The position numbers and the translations under genes are program-made. From assembly GCA_007122815.1 (NCBI GenBank), contig SKSV01000214.1, positions 1 through 7,695 on the forward strand: DNA of 7,695 nucleotides, given 5' to 3'. The DNA comes from Trueperaceae bacterium. Its GTDB lineage: Bacteria; Deinococcota; Deinococci; Deinococcales; Trueperaceae. Every line of letters begins with the position of its first letter. Positions within the stretch are counted from its first letter, which is position 1. Below the pieces are notes generated by a model that searched no databases, was not told the DNA's origin, and was given only the letters and a program-made list of their open reading frames with translations. Positions 1-5,840 of the stretch are shown one piece after another.

Positions 1-14
1 CGGCCGCTCGGACC

Positions 15-134
15 GGCCTCCGGCGACCCGGCCGGACCGGCCTCTGCCGACCTCGGGCGGGCCTCTGCCGACCTCGGGCCGGCCTCTGCCGACCTCGGGC
101 CGGCCTCCGGCGACCTCGGGCCGGCCTCCGGCGA
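15..134. repeat. 21-bp GC-rich tandem repeat, about six copies
   Basis: GGCCTC begins at 15, 39, 60, 81, 102 and 123, so the spacing is 24 and then 21 bases four times. A typical unit is GGCCTCTGCCGACCTCGGGCC with a few substitutions (TCT/TCC, GCC/GGC). All spacings are multiples of three, and plus frame 1 is open from the window edge to a TAG at 190-192, reading as a heptad of the type PASADLG. This could therefore be the C-terminal tail of an upstream gene. The opposite strand is also open through the repeat, which is common at this GC content, so a non-coding minisatellite is equally possible. Confidence 0.85.
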
Positions 135-186
135 CCGGCGCGGGCTGCGAAGCGAGTGCGCCGTGACTTTCGCGAGCCGCAACGGT

Positions 187-195
187 TGCTAGCAT
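187..195 (+). promoter_or_regulatory. Extended -10 promoter of ispH, apparently leaderless
   Basis: TGC-TAGCAT fits TGn-TANNNT. Its last base is five bases before the ATG at 201, which places transcription start at or next to the A of the start codon. No Shine-Dalgarno sequence lies ahead of 201. GTGACT at 163-168 resembles a -35 but is 21 bases away, too far to be convincing. The same arrangement recurs at several other genes here, which raises confidence in this one. Confidence 0.6.
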
Positions 196-200
196 GCGCC

Positions 201-1214
201 ATGGTCGAGACGCTCCACCTCGCTAAACCGCGCGGCTTCTGTGCCGGCGTGGTGATGGCGATCGATGCGGTCGAGGAGGCCGCTGCCGAGCAGCGAGCCA
301 GGGGCGACGGTGACCTCGCCGTCTACCACGCCATCGTCCACAACGCCACCGTCGTCGACAGGTTGAACCGCGAGCACGGCGTCCACTTCGTCGAGGACCT
401 AGCCGACTTGGAGGCGCTGCACAGCTCCGGCGACGGTGGCATCGGTGACACGGTCGTCTTCAGCGCCCACGGCGTCAGCCCCGCGCTGCGTGCGGAGGCG
501 GCGCGCCGAGGTCTCACCACCATCGACGCCACGTGCCCGCTGGTGACGAAGGTCCACAACGAGGCGATCAAGTACGCGCGCAAGGGTTACCACGTGCTGC
601 TCATCGGCGACTCCGTGAACCACCAGGAGGTGATCGGCACGCGCGGCGAAGCGCCAGAGCACACCACCGTCGTGTCGGTCGTAGGCAACCGACATCACGA
701 GCCCGAGCTCGCCGACCCGCGCACGGTGAGCGTGCCCGACCCCGACAAGGTCGTGGTCGTGACGCAGACCACCCTGTCGGTCGACGACACCATGCGCACC
801 ATCGAGATCCTCAAGGAGCGCTTCCCGAAGCTGGTCCAGCCATCGCGTAGCGACCTGTGTTACGCGACCAAGAACCGCCAGGACGCGGTGAAGCGCATTG
901 CCGCGATGGTCGATGCGTTCGTGGTCGTCAGCTCCACCACGAGCTCGAACGGCATGCGCTTGCTGGAGCTCGCCGAGGACATGACCGGGCGAGCGTTGCG
1001 CATCGACGCTCCGGAAGACTTGGGGCGAGCCGACCTCGAGGGTGTGCGGTCGGTCGGCGTGACCTCGGCGGCTTCGACACCCGACGACTTGGTGCAAGGG
1101 GTGGTGGCGTGGTTCCGCGCCCGCAATCCCGGACTCCAGGTCGTTGAGGAAGGGGAGTGGGAGGACATCACCTTCCGCAAGCCGAAGCGTGTGCCGCCGC
1201 CTGCCGTGACGTGA
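201..1214 (+). CDS. ispH: 4-hydroxy-3-methylbut-2-enyl diphosphate reductase (IspH/LytB)
   Basis: IspH is the last enzyme of the MEP pathway. It reduces HMBPP to isopentenyl and dimethylallyl diphosphate in the cytosol, using a 4Fe-4S cluster. The 337-residue product has the three cluster cysteines in their family motifs: PRGFCAGV (C14), DATCPLV (C112) and [10 protein letters not shown] (C220). Substrate-site motifs are also present: VHNATVV (H47), SAHGVS (H90), NHQEVIG (E143), TQTTLS (from about 189) and [14 protein letters not shown] (about 246-259). Length is slightly above the roughly 316 residues of the E. coli enzyme. ATG 201 is chosen over an upstream in-frame GTG at 156 because homology begins at [13 protein letters not shown] and a TANNNT element lies five bases before 201. 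The stop overlaps the next start (GTGA). Identification is very secure. Confidence 0.97.
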   Translation: MVETLHLAKPRGFCAGVVMAIDAVEEAAAEQRARGDGDLAVYHAIVHNATVVDRLNREHGVHFVEDLADLEALHSSGDGGIGDTVVFSAHGVSPALRAEAARRGLTTIDATCPLVTKVHNEAIKYARKGYHVLLIGDSVNHQEVIGTRGEAPEHTTVVSVVGNRHHEPELADPRTVSVPDPDKVVVVTQTTLSVDDTMRTIEILKERFPKLVQPSRSDLCYATKNRQDAVKRIAAMVDAFVVVSSTTSSNGMRLLELAEDMTGRALRIDAPEDLGRADLEGVRSVGVTSAASTPDDLVQGVVAWFRARNPGLQVVEEGEWEDITFRKPKRVPPPAVT

Positions 1215-2308
1215 GCGGGGCGCGGCCGGCCTCGGGTGCGCCGAGCGAGGCTCCACTGAAGGTTCCTGGGGAGCGCCGCGGGAGCCCCACGCCGCTCTCG
1301 GTGGCGCCGATGATGGCGTGCACCGACCGGCACTTCCGGCGCTTCATGCGCGAACTGACCCGCCACACCCTGCTCTACACCGAGATGGTGACCACCGGCG
1401 CCCTGCTGCACGGTGACGTCGGGCGCCACCTCGATCACGACGCGGCCGAGCACCCGTTGGTGCTGCAGCTCGGCGGTGACGACCCCGCGGCGCTGGCGCG
1501 CTGCGCCGAGATGGCGCAGCGTTGGGGGTACGACGAGGTCAACCTGAACGTCGGCTGCCCCAGCGAGCGCGTCCAGCGCGGGCGCTTCGGCGCCTGCCTG
1601 ATGGCGGAGCCGCTCCTGGTCGCGGACGCGGTGCGGGCCATGCGCGCCGCGTGCTCGCTGCCGGTGACGGTCAAGCACCGCCTGGGCATCGACGATCTCG
1701 ACGACGACGCGCATCTCGCGCGCTTCGTCGACGCACTCGCCGACGCCGGAGTGGACGGTGTCATCGTGCACGCCCGCAAGGCGTGGCTCAGCGGGCTCTC
1801 GCCCAAGGCCAACCGCAGCGTGCCACCGCTGCAGCCCGAGCGCGTGCTGCGGTTGAAGGCCGAGCGGCCCGGGCTCAGCGTCGTGCTCAACGGCGGCGTA
1901 CGCGAGCTCGGCGCGGCGCTCGGTTGGCTCGAGCACGTGGACGGGGTGATGATCGGGCGCGCCGCCTACGAGCGGCCGTGGACGCTGGCGGAGGCTGACG
2001 AAAGAGTGTTCGCGACGCTCAACCCGGCGCGCCACCGCGAGCAGGCGTTGCGGGCTTACCTGCCCTACGTCGAGGAGCGGCGGCAGGCGGGTACCCCGCT
2101 CGGGGCGATCACCAGGCACCTGCTGGGGCTCTTCGCGGAGCGTCCGGGCGGGCGCAGCTTCCGGCGCGTCATCGCCGAGCGGGCTCACCTGAGCGGCGCC
2201 GGCCCCGAGGTGCTGGAGGCAGCGCTCGCAGCCGTGCCCGAGGAGGTCCGGCGCGAGCCTCCCGGCTCCGCGGCGCGGCGAGGGCCTCTGGTACACTCCG
2301 CCGCATGA
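1211..2308 (+). CDS. dusA: tRNA-dihydrouridine synthase, DusA type
   Basis: Dus enzymes are FMN-dependent and use NAD(P)H to reduce uridines in the D-loop of tRNA. The 365-residue product shows the TIM-barrel signatures in order: [20 protein letters not shown] (about 30-49), [16 protein letters not shown] (from 53), [20 protein letters not shown] (catalytic Cys of GACLM about C129), [11 protein letters not shown] (K155), [19 protein letters not shown] (H187), LNGGV (N227) and [13 protein letters not shown] (about 245-257). It resembles DusA and the Thermus Dus rather than DusB/C. GTG 1211 is chosen because it overlaps the ispH stop; the open frame extends to 1157, but that would overlap ispH by about 58 bases. 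This start leaves an Ala/Pro-rich tail of roughly 28 residues before the barrel. The usual D in APMxDxTDRH is A here. The 3' end overlaps aroH by four bases. Confidence 0.93.
   Translation: MSGARPASGAPSEAPLKVPGERRGSPTPLSVAPMMACTDRHFRRFMRELTRHTLLYTEMVTTGALLHGDVGRHLDHDAAEHPLVLQLGGDDPAALARCAEMAQRWGYDEVNLNVGCPSERVQRGRFGACLMAEPLLVADAVRAMRAACSLPVTVKHRLGIDDLDDDAHLARFVDALADAGVDGVIVHARKAWLSGLSPKANRSVPPLQPERVLRLKAERPGLSVVLNGGVRELGAALGWLEHVDGVMIGRAAYERPWTLAEADERVFATLNPARHREQALRAYLPYVEERRQAGTPLGAITRHLLGLFAERPGGRSFRRVIAERAHLSGAGPEVLEAALAAVPEEVRREPPGSAARRGPLVHSAA
2289..2297 (+). promoter_or_regulatory. Extended -10 promoter of aroH inside the end of dusA
   Basis: TGG-TACACT is a perfect TGn-TANNNT element lying within the last codons of dusA. 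Its last base is seven bases before the aroH ATG, so a transcript from it would be leaderless or nearly so. No Shine-Dalgarno sequence is visible in the CT/GC-rich bases before ATG 2305. No -35 is recognisable. aroH could therefore be expressed both by read-through or coupling from dusA and from its own promoter. Confidence 0.6.
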
Positions 2309-2688
2309 GCGAACCCTACTGGCTGCGCGGGATCCGCGGCGCCACCAGTGTCGTCGCCGACGAGCCAGAGGCGATCCTGGACGCGACCCGCGAGCTCCTC
2401 CAGGAGATGCTGCGCCGCAACGGCCTCGACGGCTTCGACCACATAGCGGCCATCTTCTTCACCACCACACCCGACCTGACCTCGACGTTCCCGGCCGAGG
2501 CCGCCCGGGAGCTGGGCATGAACATGGTGCCGCTGCTCTGCAACCAGGAGATCCCGGTGCCGGGCCGCATGCCGCGGGTGGTGCGAGTGATGATGCAGGT
2601 GAACACGCGCATGCGACAAGACGAGGTGCAGCACGTCTACCTGGGTGAGGCCGCGGGGCTGCGGCCCGACCTGATCAGCGCGCAGTAG
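2305..2688 (+). CDS. aroH: Chorismate mutase, monofunctional AroH class
   Basis: This enzyme converts chorismate to prephenate, the committed step toward phenylalanine and tyrosine. The 127-residue length equals that of Bacillus subtilis AroH, and the sequence follows it end to end. Active-site counterparts are visible: R11 in RGIRGAT, F62/R68 in TFPAEAAREL, C79 and E82 in PLLCNQEIPV, R94 in RVVRVMMQV, Y112 in HVYLGEA and R120 in GLRPDL. AroH proteins are trimeric with active sites at subunit interfaces. The ATG overlaps the dusA stop (ATGA). It is the last gene of the plus-strand cluster; the next genes converge on it. Confidence 0.96.
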   Translation: MSEPYWLRGIRGATSVVADEPEAILDATRELLQEMLRRNGLDGFDHIAAIFFTTTPDLTSTFPAEAARELGMNMVPLLCNQEIPVPGRMPRVVRVMMQVNTRMRQDEVQHVYLGEAAGLRPDLISAQ

Positions 2689-2697
2689 GACCCGCGC

Positions 2698-2790
2698 GCC
2701 GCTCAGGTGCTCGCCCGCCGCCCAGGTGCCGGGGCCCGCCGCTCAGGCGCCGGCTAGCGTTCTGGTGCCGGGGTAGCCTCTCAGGCGCCC
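2698..2790. repeat. Degenerate 18-21-bp repeats between aroH and tldE
   Basis: The convergent gap holds five imperfect copies of a motif like GCTCAGGTGCC, at about 2701, 2720, 2741, 2759 and 2779, spaced 19, 21, 18 and 20 bases. On the minus strand each copy begins like GGCGCCTGA, which is also the last two Ala codons and stop of tldE, so the array looks like degenerate duplications of that gene end. No clear hairpin with a T-run was found for either gene. Confidence 0.6.
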
Positions 2791-4094
2791 GCGAACGAGA
2801 GGTCGGCCACCTGCAGGCTGACCGCGCCGGCGATCGCGCTACCGGCCGGCCTCCAGGTGAGGTCGTCCCCTACCGCCTCGATCATCTCCAGCAGCCGGAA
2901 GAGGTTGAACGACACCGCGAAGTTGTCGACCGGTCTGGTCTCGCCGCCCTCGACCAGGAGGCCGAGCCCTTGCACCGAGACGTCGCCGCTGATGGGGTTG
3001 GCGCCCGCGTGTACGCCGCTGAGGTCGGTGACGATCACGCCCGCGTCCATGCTGACGCCTGCGCCCGGTTCGATCAGCAGGTTCGTGCTGCTGACGCCGA
3101 GGGTGGAGGAGTAGCTGCGGGCGGCGTGGCCCGTGTTCGCCTGGCCGGTGCGGCGCGCGGTGTCGCTGTTGTGCAGGAACGAGCGCAGCACGCCGCGCTC
3201 TATCAGCGGCGTGCGTTGCGAGGGTGTGCCCTCCGCGTCGAACGGTCTACTGGCGAGCCCGCGCTCCAGCGTCGGATCGTCGACGAGCGTGAGGAGCTCA
3301 CTCGCCACCCGCTCGCCGAGGCGCTCGGCCAGGCGTGACTTGCCCTCGGCGACGGTCTTGCCCGAGAGGCTGACGAGCAAGAGCGCCATAAGCGAGGCGG
3401 TGACTTCGGGCTCGAGCACCGCCCGGTAGCGCCCCGTCGACAGCGGCGTGGCGCCGAGGTGGCGTCCCACGCGCTCGAGGATCGATTGGGTGGTGCGGGT
3501 AGGGTCGAGGCTGTGGAACTCCTTGCTGATGTCGAAGTCCCAACCCTGCTTGACGCTCTCACCCTGCTTCATCACGGGGCTCGCCATCAGCAGCGCGTGG
3601 CCGTTGCGGTAGCCGCCGTCGACGCCGCGGGTGGAGCCGAGCACCACCTCGCTCTCGGACTCGCTGTAGCGGGCGGCGAAGAGGGCGTCGACGCGCGGGT
3701 CGGCGCGCAGGCCGCGCGCTAGCGACACTACCGCCTCGGCCTTGGACTCCACGCTGGCCGAGAGGCCCTCGCCGATCAGGTCGTGCCGACCGAGCGCGCT
3801 CCCGGCGGGCAGCTCGGCGCCGCTGGCGCCTTGCAGGTTGGCGTTCTCGATCGCCTCGTCGAGCACCCACTCGAGGCTCGTCTCGTCGAGCTCCTCGCTA
3901 GAGGCGTAGCCGACACGCCCCGCGCTCAGCACGCGCACGCCCACGCCGCCGCGCTGGGCGTGGCTTATCTCGTCCACGTGGTCCTGATCGACAGCGAGCA
4001 TCAGCTGCCGCTCGTTGGTGCCGAGCACCTCGGCGTCCACGCCGCGCTCACGGGCGCGCCGCAGCAGGTAGTCCTTCGCGCCTTCGAAGGTCAT
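2781..4094 (-). CDS. tldE: TldE/PmbA, non-metal subunit of the TldD/TldE protease
   Basis: TldE (PmbA) pairs with TldD in a cytosolic protease that, in E. coli, matures microcin B17 and degrades the CcdA antitoxin; the pair cleaves short or unfolded peptides. The 437-residue protein is close to the usual family length. It shows late conserved blocks: RGVLRSFLHNSDTARR (about 300-315), TDLSGVHAGANPISGDVSVQ (about 356-375) and PVDNFAVSFNLF (about 388-399; related proteins often have G where F395 stands). It lacks the HExxxH motif, as expected for the TldE subunit. ATG 4094 overlaps the tldD stop by four bases and has a strong Shine-Dalgarno, so the two are translated from one mRNA. Substrate in this organism is unknown. 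Confidence 0.94.
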   Translation of the reverse strand: MTFEGAKDYLLRRARERGVDAEVLGTNERQLMLAVDQDHVDEISHAQRGGVGVRVLSAGRVGYASSEELDETSLEWVLDEAIENANLQGASGAELPAGSALGRHDLIGEGLSASVESKAEAVVSLARGLRADPRVDALFAARYSESESEVVLGSTRGVDGGYRNGHALLMASPVMKQGESVKQGWDFDISKEFHSLDPTRTTQSILERVGRHLGATPLSTGRYRAVLEPEVTASLMALLLVSLSGKTVAEGKSRLAERLGERVASELLTLVDDPTLERGLASRPFDAEGTPSQRTPLIERGVLRSFLHNSDTARRTGQANTGHAARSYSSTLGVSSTNLLIEPGAGVSMDAGVIVTDLSGVHAGANPISGDVSVQGLGLLVEGGETRPVDNFAVSFNLFRLLEMIEAVGDDLTWRPAGSAIAGAVSLQVADLSFAGA

Positions 4095-5524
4095 GCTTCT
4101 CCTCCCACCACGATCTCCGTCACCCTGAGGTGCGGCTGACCCACCTCGACCGGGACATCACCGCTCATGCTCCCGCACATGCCGGGCTCGTTGGATCGGT
4201 CGCGCGCCACGGCGTCGACCTTGCTGATGGTGTCGGGTCCCTTGCCGACGAGCAGGGCGCCGCGCACGGGCTCGGCGAGCTCGCCGTTCCGGATCAGGTA
4301 GCCCTCGGTCACGGCGAAGTTGTACTCTCCCGAGCCGGGTTTCACCTGGCCGCCCCCCATCGCTTTGGCGTAGAGGCCGTGCTCGATGCCTTCGAAGAGG
4401 CTGCTGGGCTCCTCCACGTCGCCGTTGACGATGAAGGTGTTGCGCATGCGGGAGGTGGGGGCGTAGGTGTAGTTCTCGCGCCTCCCCGAGCCGGTTCGGC
4501 GGTAGCCCGTCTTGAGCGACCCCCAGCGGTCGACGAGGTACGAGCGCAGCACTCCCGACTCGATGAGCACGGTGCGCTCGGTTGGCATTCCTTCGTCGTC
4601 GAACTCCGAGGAGCCCCAGCCGTGCGGGGTGGTGCCGTCGTCGACGTAGGTCACCGCGGGAGAGGCGATGGTCTCACCGAGCTTGTCGGTCAGCACGGAG
4701 GCGCGGCGCGCGACCATGGTGGTCTCCACCAGGTGCCCGAGCGCCTCGTGGAAGATGACCCCGCCGAAGCCGTTACCGATCACCACGGGCATGGTGCCGG
4801 CCGGCGCGGGCCGGGCCCGCAGGTTGGTGAGGGCGCGCTGCGCGGCGGTGGCTCCGATGCTCGCGGGCGGGTGGTGCTCGAAGAGCTCCAGTCCGACCGA
4901 CAGTCCCGGGCCGACGATGGCGGTTTGCGTCTCGTCACCGTCCCTGGCTATCACCGCCGCGATGCAGCGGGTGCGTACGCGGCGGTCCTCCACCCATGCA
5001 CCCTCGCTGTTGACGACGAGCACGTCTTGTTCCCACTCGATGAGCCGGCCTTCGACCTGCTTGACCGCCTGGTCGATGCGCGCGCCGGCGTCGAGTTCGC
5101 GCAGGCGCTCGAGCCGCCAGGCCTTGGGCTGCTCGTCGAAGGTGGTGGCGGGAGCGTGGAGCCCCGCGGCGCTCTGCCGGCGCAGGTCCAGGCCGCCGGA
5201 GCCGCGCTCGTCCACGCTCCCAGCTTTGCCGGGCGTGCCTGAGGGGGCCTCCCCTGAGCGCTCGCCACGCAGGCGCACGAGGGTGCTGACTAGTTCGCCG
5301 AGGGCGGCGTCGCTCAGGTCGTTGGTGTAGGCGTACACGACGTCGGTGCCGAAGAAGAGCCGCAGGCCGGCCCCGCGCTCGATGGCGCTCACGGCTTCTT
5401 CGACGTCTCCGTCGATGGTGCGGAGGTTGCGGCGTCGCCAGCGCTCGACGTAGAGCTCGGCGAAGTCGGCGCCGCCCCGTCGCGCCAGTTCCAGGACAGT
5501 CTCGGCGGTGGCTGTGGTGAGCAT
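4091..5524 (-). CDS. tldD: TldD, metalloprotease subunit of TldD/TldE
   Basis: TldD carries the zinc site of the TldD/TldE peptidase. The 477-residue protein has GVIFHEALGHLVE with HEALGH at about 259-264, and GMCGSMSGDVPV near the C-terminus, whose Cys (about C450) matches the third zinc ligand known from E. coli TldD. PGSGEYNFAVTEGYLIRNGE (about 396-415) is also typical. A roughly 40-residue Gly/Ser-rich stretch (about 88-125) looks like a low-complexity insertion. ATG 5524 is preferred over the in-frame GTG at 5539: an extended -10 ends five bases before it, and the GTG would lie upstream of the predicted transcript start. A copy of the 16-bp operator-like motif sits just upstream, suggesting shared control with the ArsR-type gene at 5841-6884. 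Confidence 0.95.
   Translation of the reverse strand: MLTTATAETVLELARRGGADFAELYVERWRRRNLRTIDGDVEEAVSAIERGAGLRLFFGTDVVYAYTNDLSDAALGELVSTLVRLRGERSGEAPSGTPGKAGSVDERGSGGLDLRRQSAAGLHAPATTFDEQPKAWRLERLRELDAGARIDQAVKQVEGRLIEWEQDVLVVNSEGAWVEDRRVRTRCIAAVIARDGDETQTAIVGPGLSVGLELFEHHPPASIGATAAQRALTNLRARPAPAGTMPVVIGNGFGGVIFHEALGHLVETTMVARRASVLTDKLGETIASPAVTYVDDGTTPHGWGSSEFDDEGMPTERTVLIESGVLRSYLVDRWGSLKTGYRRTGSGRRENYTYAPTSRMRNTFIVNGDVEEPSSLFEGIEHGLYAKAMGGGQVKPGSGEYNFAVTEGYLIRNGELAEPVRGALLVGKGPDTISKVDAVARDRSNEPGMCGSMSGDVPVEVGQPHLRVTEIVVGGEA
4099..4106 (-). promoter_or_regulatory. Strong Shine-Dalgarno of tldE
   Basis: GGGAGGAG precedes the tldE ATG by four bases (the GGAGG core by six). It lies within the last codons of tldD. 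As an internal operon gene tldE uses a leader-type ribosome binding site, unlike the apparently leaderless first genes of this window. Confidence 0.85.
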
Positions 5525-5529
5525 GGGGG

Positions 5530-5538
5530 ACGGTACCA
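5530..5538 (-). promoter_or_regulatory. Extended -10 promoter of tldD, apparently leaderless
   Basis: On the minus strand TGG-TACCGT ends five bases before ATG 5524 (TGGTACCGTCCCCCATG). It is TGn-TANNNT with the same spacing as the ispH promoter. No Shine-Dalgarno precedes the ATG, only C residues. No -35 hexamer is recognisable; the position is occupied by an operator-like motif. Confidence 0.65.
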
Positions 5539-5553
5539 CGCGAACATCGTGGT
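5535..5553. promoter_or_regulatory. Second inverted repeat over the tldD promoter
   Basis: ACCACG-N7-CGTGGT is a perfect six-base inverted repeat of 19 bp. It covers the extended -10 of tldD and half of the neighbouring operator-like motif. It may be a site for another dimeric regulator or a chance palindrome; no matching copy was seen elsewhere in the window. Confidence 0.35.
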
Positions 5554-5561
5554 GCGCCGAT
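5546..5561 (-). promoter_or_regulatory. Operator-like motif (site D) upstream of tldD
   Basis: On the minus strand ATCGGCGCACCACGAT shares ATCGGCG and CGAT, in the same 16-bp frame, with the sites at 5784-5799 and 6883-6898. It is centred about 29 bases before the predicted tldD start, where a -35 would be, so a protein bound here would be expected to block the promoter. The dyad is weaker than at the regulator's own site: only the outer ATCG/CGAT is symmetric. Confidence 0.5.
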
Positions 5562-5595
5562 GCAGCCTACTGACGCTGCGGCGCCCTCGAACGAG

Positions 5596-5630
5596 GCGGC
5601 GCCCGCTCGAGTGCTTCGAGCGGGCGCCGC
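5596..5630 (-). terminator. Strong hairpin after the small gene
   Basis: A perfect 15-bp stem (5596-5610 paired with 5616-5630) with a five-base loop begins 27 bases beyond the small gene's stop and ends about 60 bases before the tldD promoter. It has no T-run on either side, so it is not a classical intrinsic terminator. It may still end or stabilise the small transcript, or insulate tldD from it. Confidence 0.6.
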
Positions 5631-5657
5631 GGACAGCACCTTTGGCGGTGCGCAGAA

Positions 5658-5759
5658 TCAGCGTGTAGGACGGTGCGTGCGGTTGTTCTCGGCGGTGCGG
5701 AGCAGCTCTTGGTGACGAGCTTCGGCAGCCATCCAGATAAGGCCCGGGGTAAGCAACAT
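5658..5759 (-). CDS. Small 33-residue protein, unrecognised
   Basis: Short open frame from ATG 5759 to TGA 5658. It begins MLLTPGLIWMAA (hydrophobic, about 12 residues) and continues as a charged, probably helical segment, EARHQELLRTAENNR, with a basic THRPTR end. There are no cysteines. The hydrophobic part is too short for a sure membrane span; membrane-surface attachment or a short peptide product is possible. The case for a real gene comes from its signals: an exact TTGACA, a 17-base spacer, TAGACT, then AGGAGGT five bases before the ATG, and a strong hairpin downstream. An operator-like palindrome fills the promoter spacer. It resembles, from memory only, short Arg/Glu-rich hypothetical proteins common in actinobacteria and Chloroflexi. 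Function unknown; co-regulation with tldD-tldE is suggested by shared motifs. Confidence 0.72.
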   Translation of the reverse strand: MLLTPGLIWMAAEARHQELLRTAENNRTHRPTR

Positions 5760-5764
5760 CGGCG

Positions 5765-5771
5765 ACCTCCT
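5765..5771 (-). promoter_or_regulatory. Consensus Shine-Dalgarno of the small gene
   Basis: AGGAGGT is fully complementary to the usual 16S rRNA 3' end and lies five bases before ATG 5759. Together with the promoter just upstream it predicts a very short leader and efficient translation. It is the main evidence that fixes this start. Confidence 0.85.
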
Positions 5772-5778
5772 GATGAAG

Positions 5779-5807
5779 AGTCTATCGGAGAACGCCGATT
5801 CTGTCAA
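5779..5807 (-). promoter_or_regulatory. Near-consensus sigma-70 type promoter of the small gene
   Basis: The minus strand carries TTGACA (5807-5802), a 17-base spacer and TAGACT (5784-5779). It is the only promoter in the window with an exact -35. Transcription would start near 5772, directly ahead of the Shine-Dalgarno. The spacer is occupied by a palindrome also present at the regulator's own promoter, a typical repressor position. Confidence 0.85.
5784..5799 (-). promoter_or_regulatory. Operator-like palindrome (site B) in the small gene's promoter
   Basis: ATCGGCGTTCTCCGAT lies between the -35 and -10 hexamers and overlaps the first base of the -10. It matches the site over the regulator's own start at 13 of 16 positions. 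Five of six base pairs of the dyad ATCGGC-N4-GCCGAT are kept. Binding here would exclude RNA polymerase. Confidence 0.7.
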
Positions 5808-5814
5808 GCCCTTC

Positions 5815-5830
5815 ATCGCCTACGCCCGAT
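5815..5830 (-). promoter_or_regulatory. Weaker operator-like motif (site C) upstream of the small gene's -35
   Basis: ATCGGGCGTAGGCGAT keeps ATCG-N8-CGAT and the inner CGTAGG of the regulator's own site, shifted by one base. Its centre is 31 bases from that of site B, close to three helical turns, so proteins on the two sites would sit on one DNA face. It lies 10 bases past the regulator's stop codon. Confidence 0.45.
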
Positions 5831-5840
5831 ATAGGCGCTC

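Noticed and set aside
1..140. CRISPR array
   Set aside because: The 21-base units are directly adjacent with no unique spacers, so this is a plain tandem repeat.
163..168. GTGACT as the -35 of ispH
   Set aside because: The gap to TAGCAT is 21 bases, too long for a standard promoter; the extended -10 explains the site better.
156..200. Upstream GTG start for ispH
   Set aside because: The extra 15 residues have no family match, and a TGn-TANNNT element five bases before ATG 201 would lie inside them.
399..1256. 285-codon open frame on the minus strand
   Set aside because: Antisense to ispH; His/Arg-rich low-complexity product with no signals ahead of it.
860..2296. 478-codon open frame on the minus strand
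   Set aside because: It is antisense to ispH and dusA, both certain by motif. Its translation is Arg/His/Gly-rich with no recognisable domain, as expected from codon bias at this GC content.
2689..2780. Intrinsic terminator between aroH and tldE
   Set aside because: Several short GC inverted repeats exist, but none forms a convincing long stem followed by a T-run in either direction.
4130..5242. 370-codon open frame on the plus strand
   Set aside because: It is antisense to tldD, whose zinc-site motifs are clear. The composition is that of a GC-rich shadow frame.
5525..5539. GTG start for tldD adding five residues
   Set aside because: The codon lies upstream of the predicted transcript start and overlaps the -10 element; ATG 5524 fits better.
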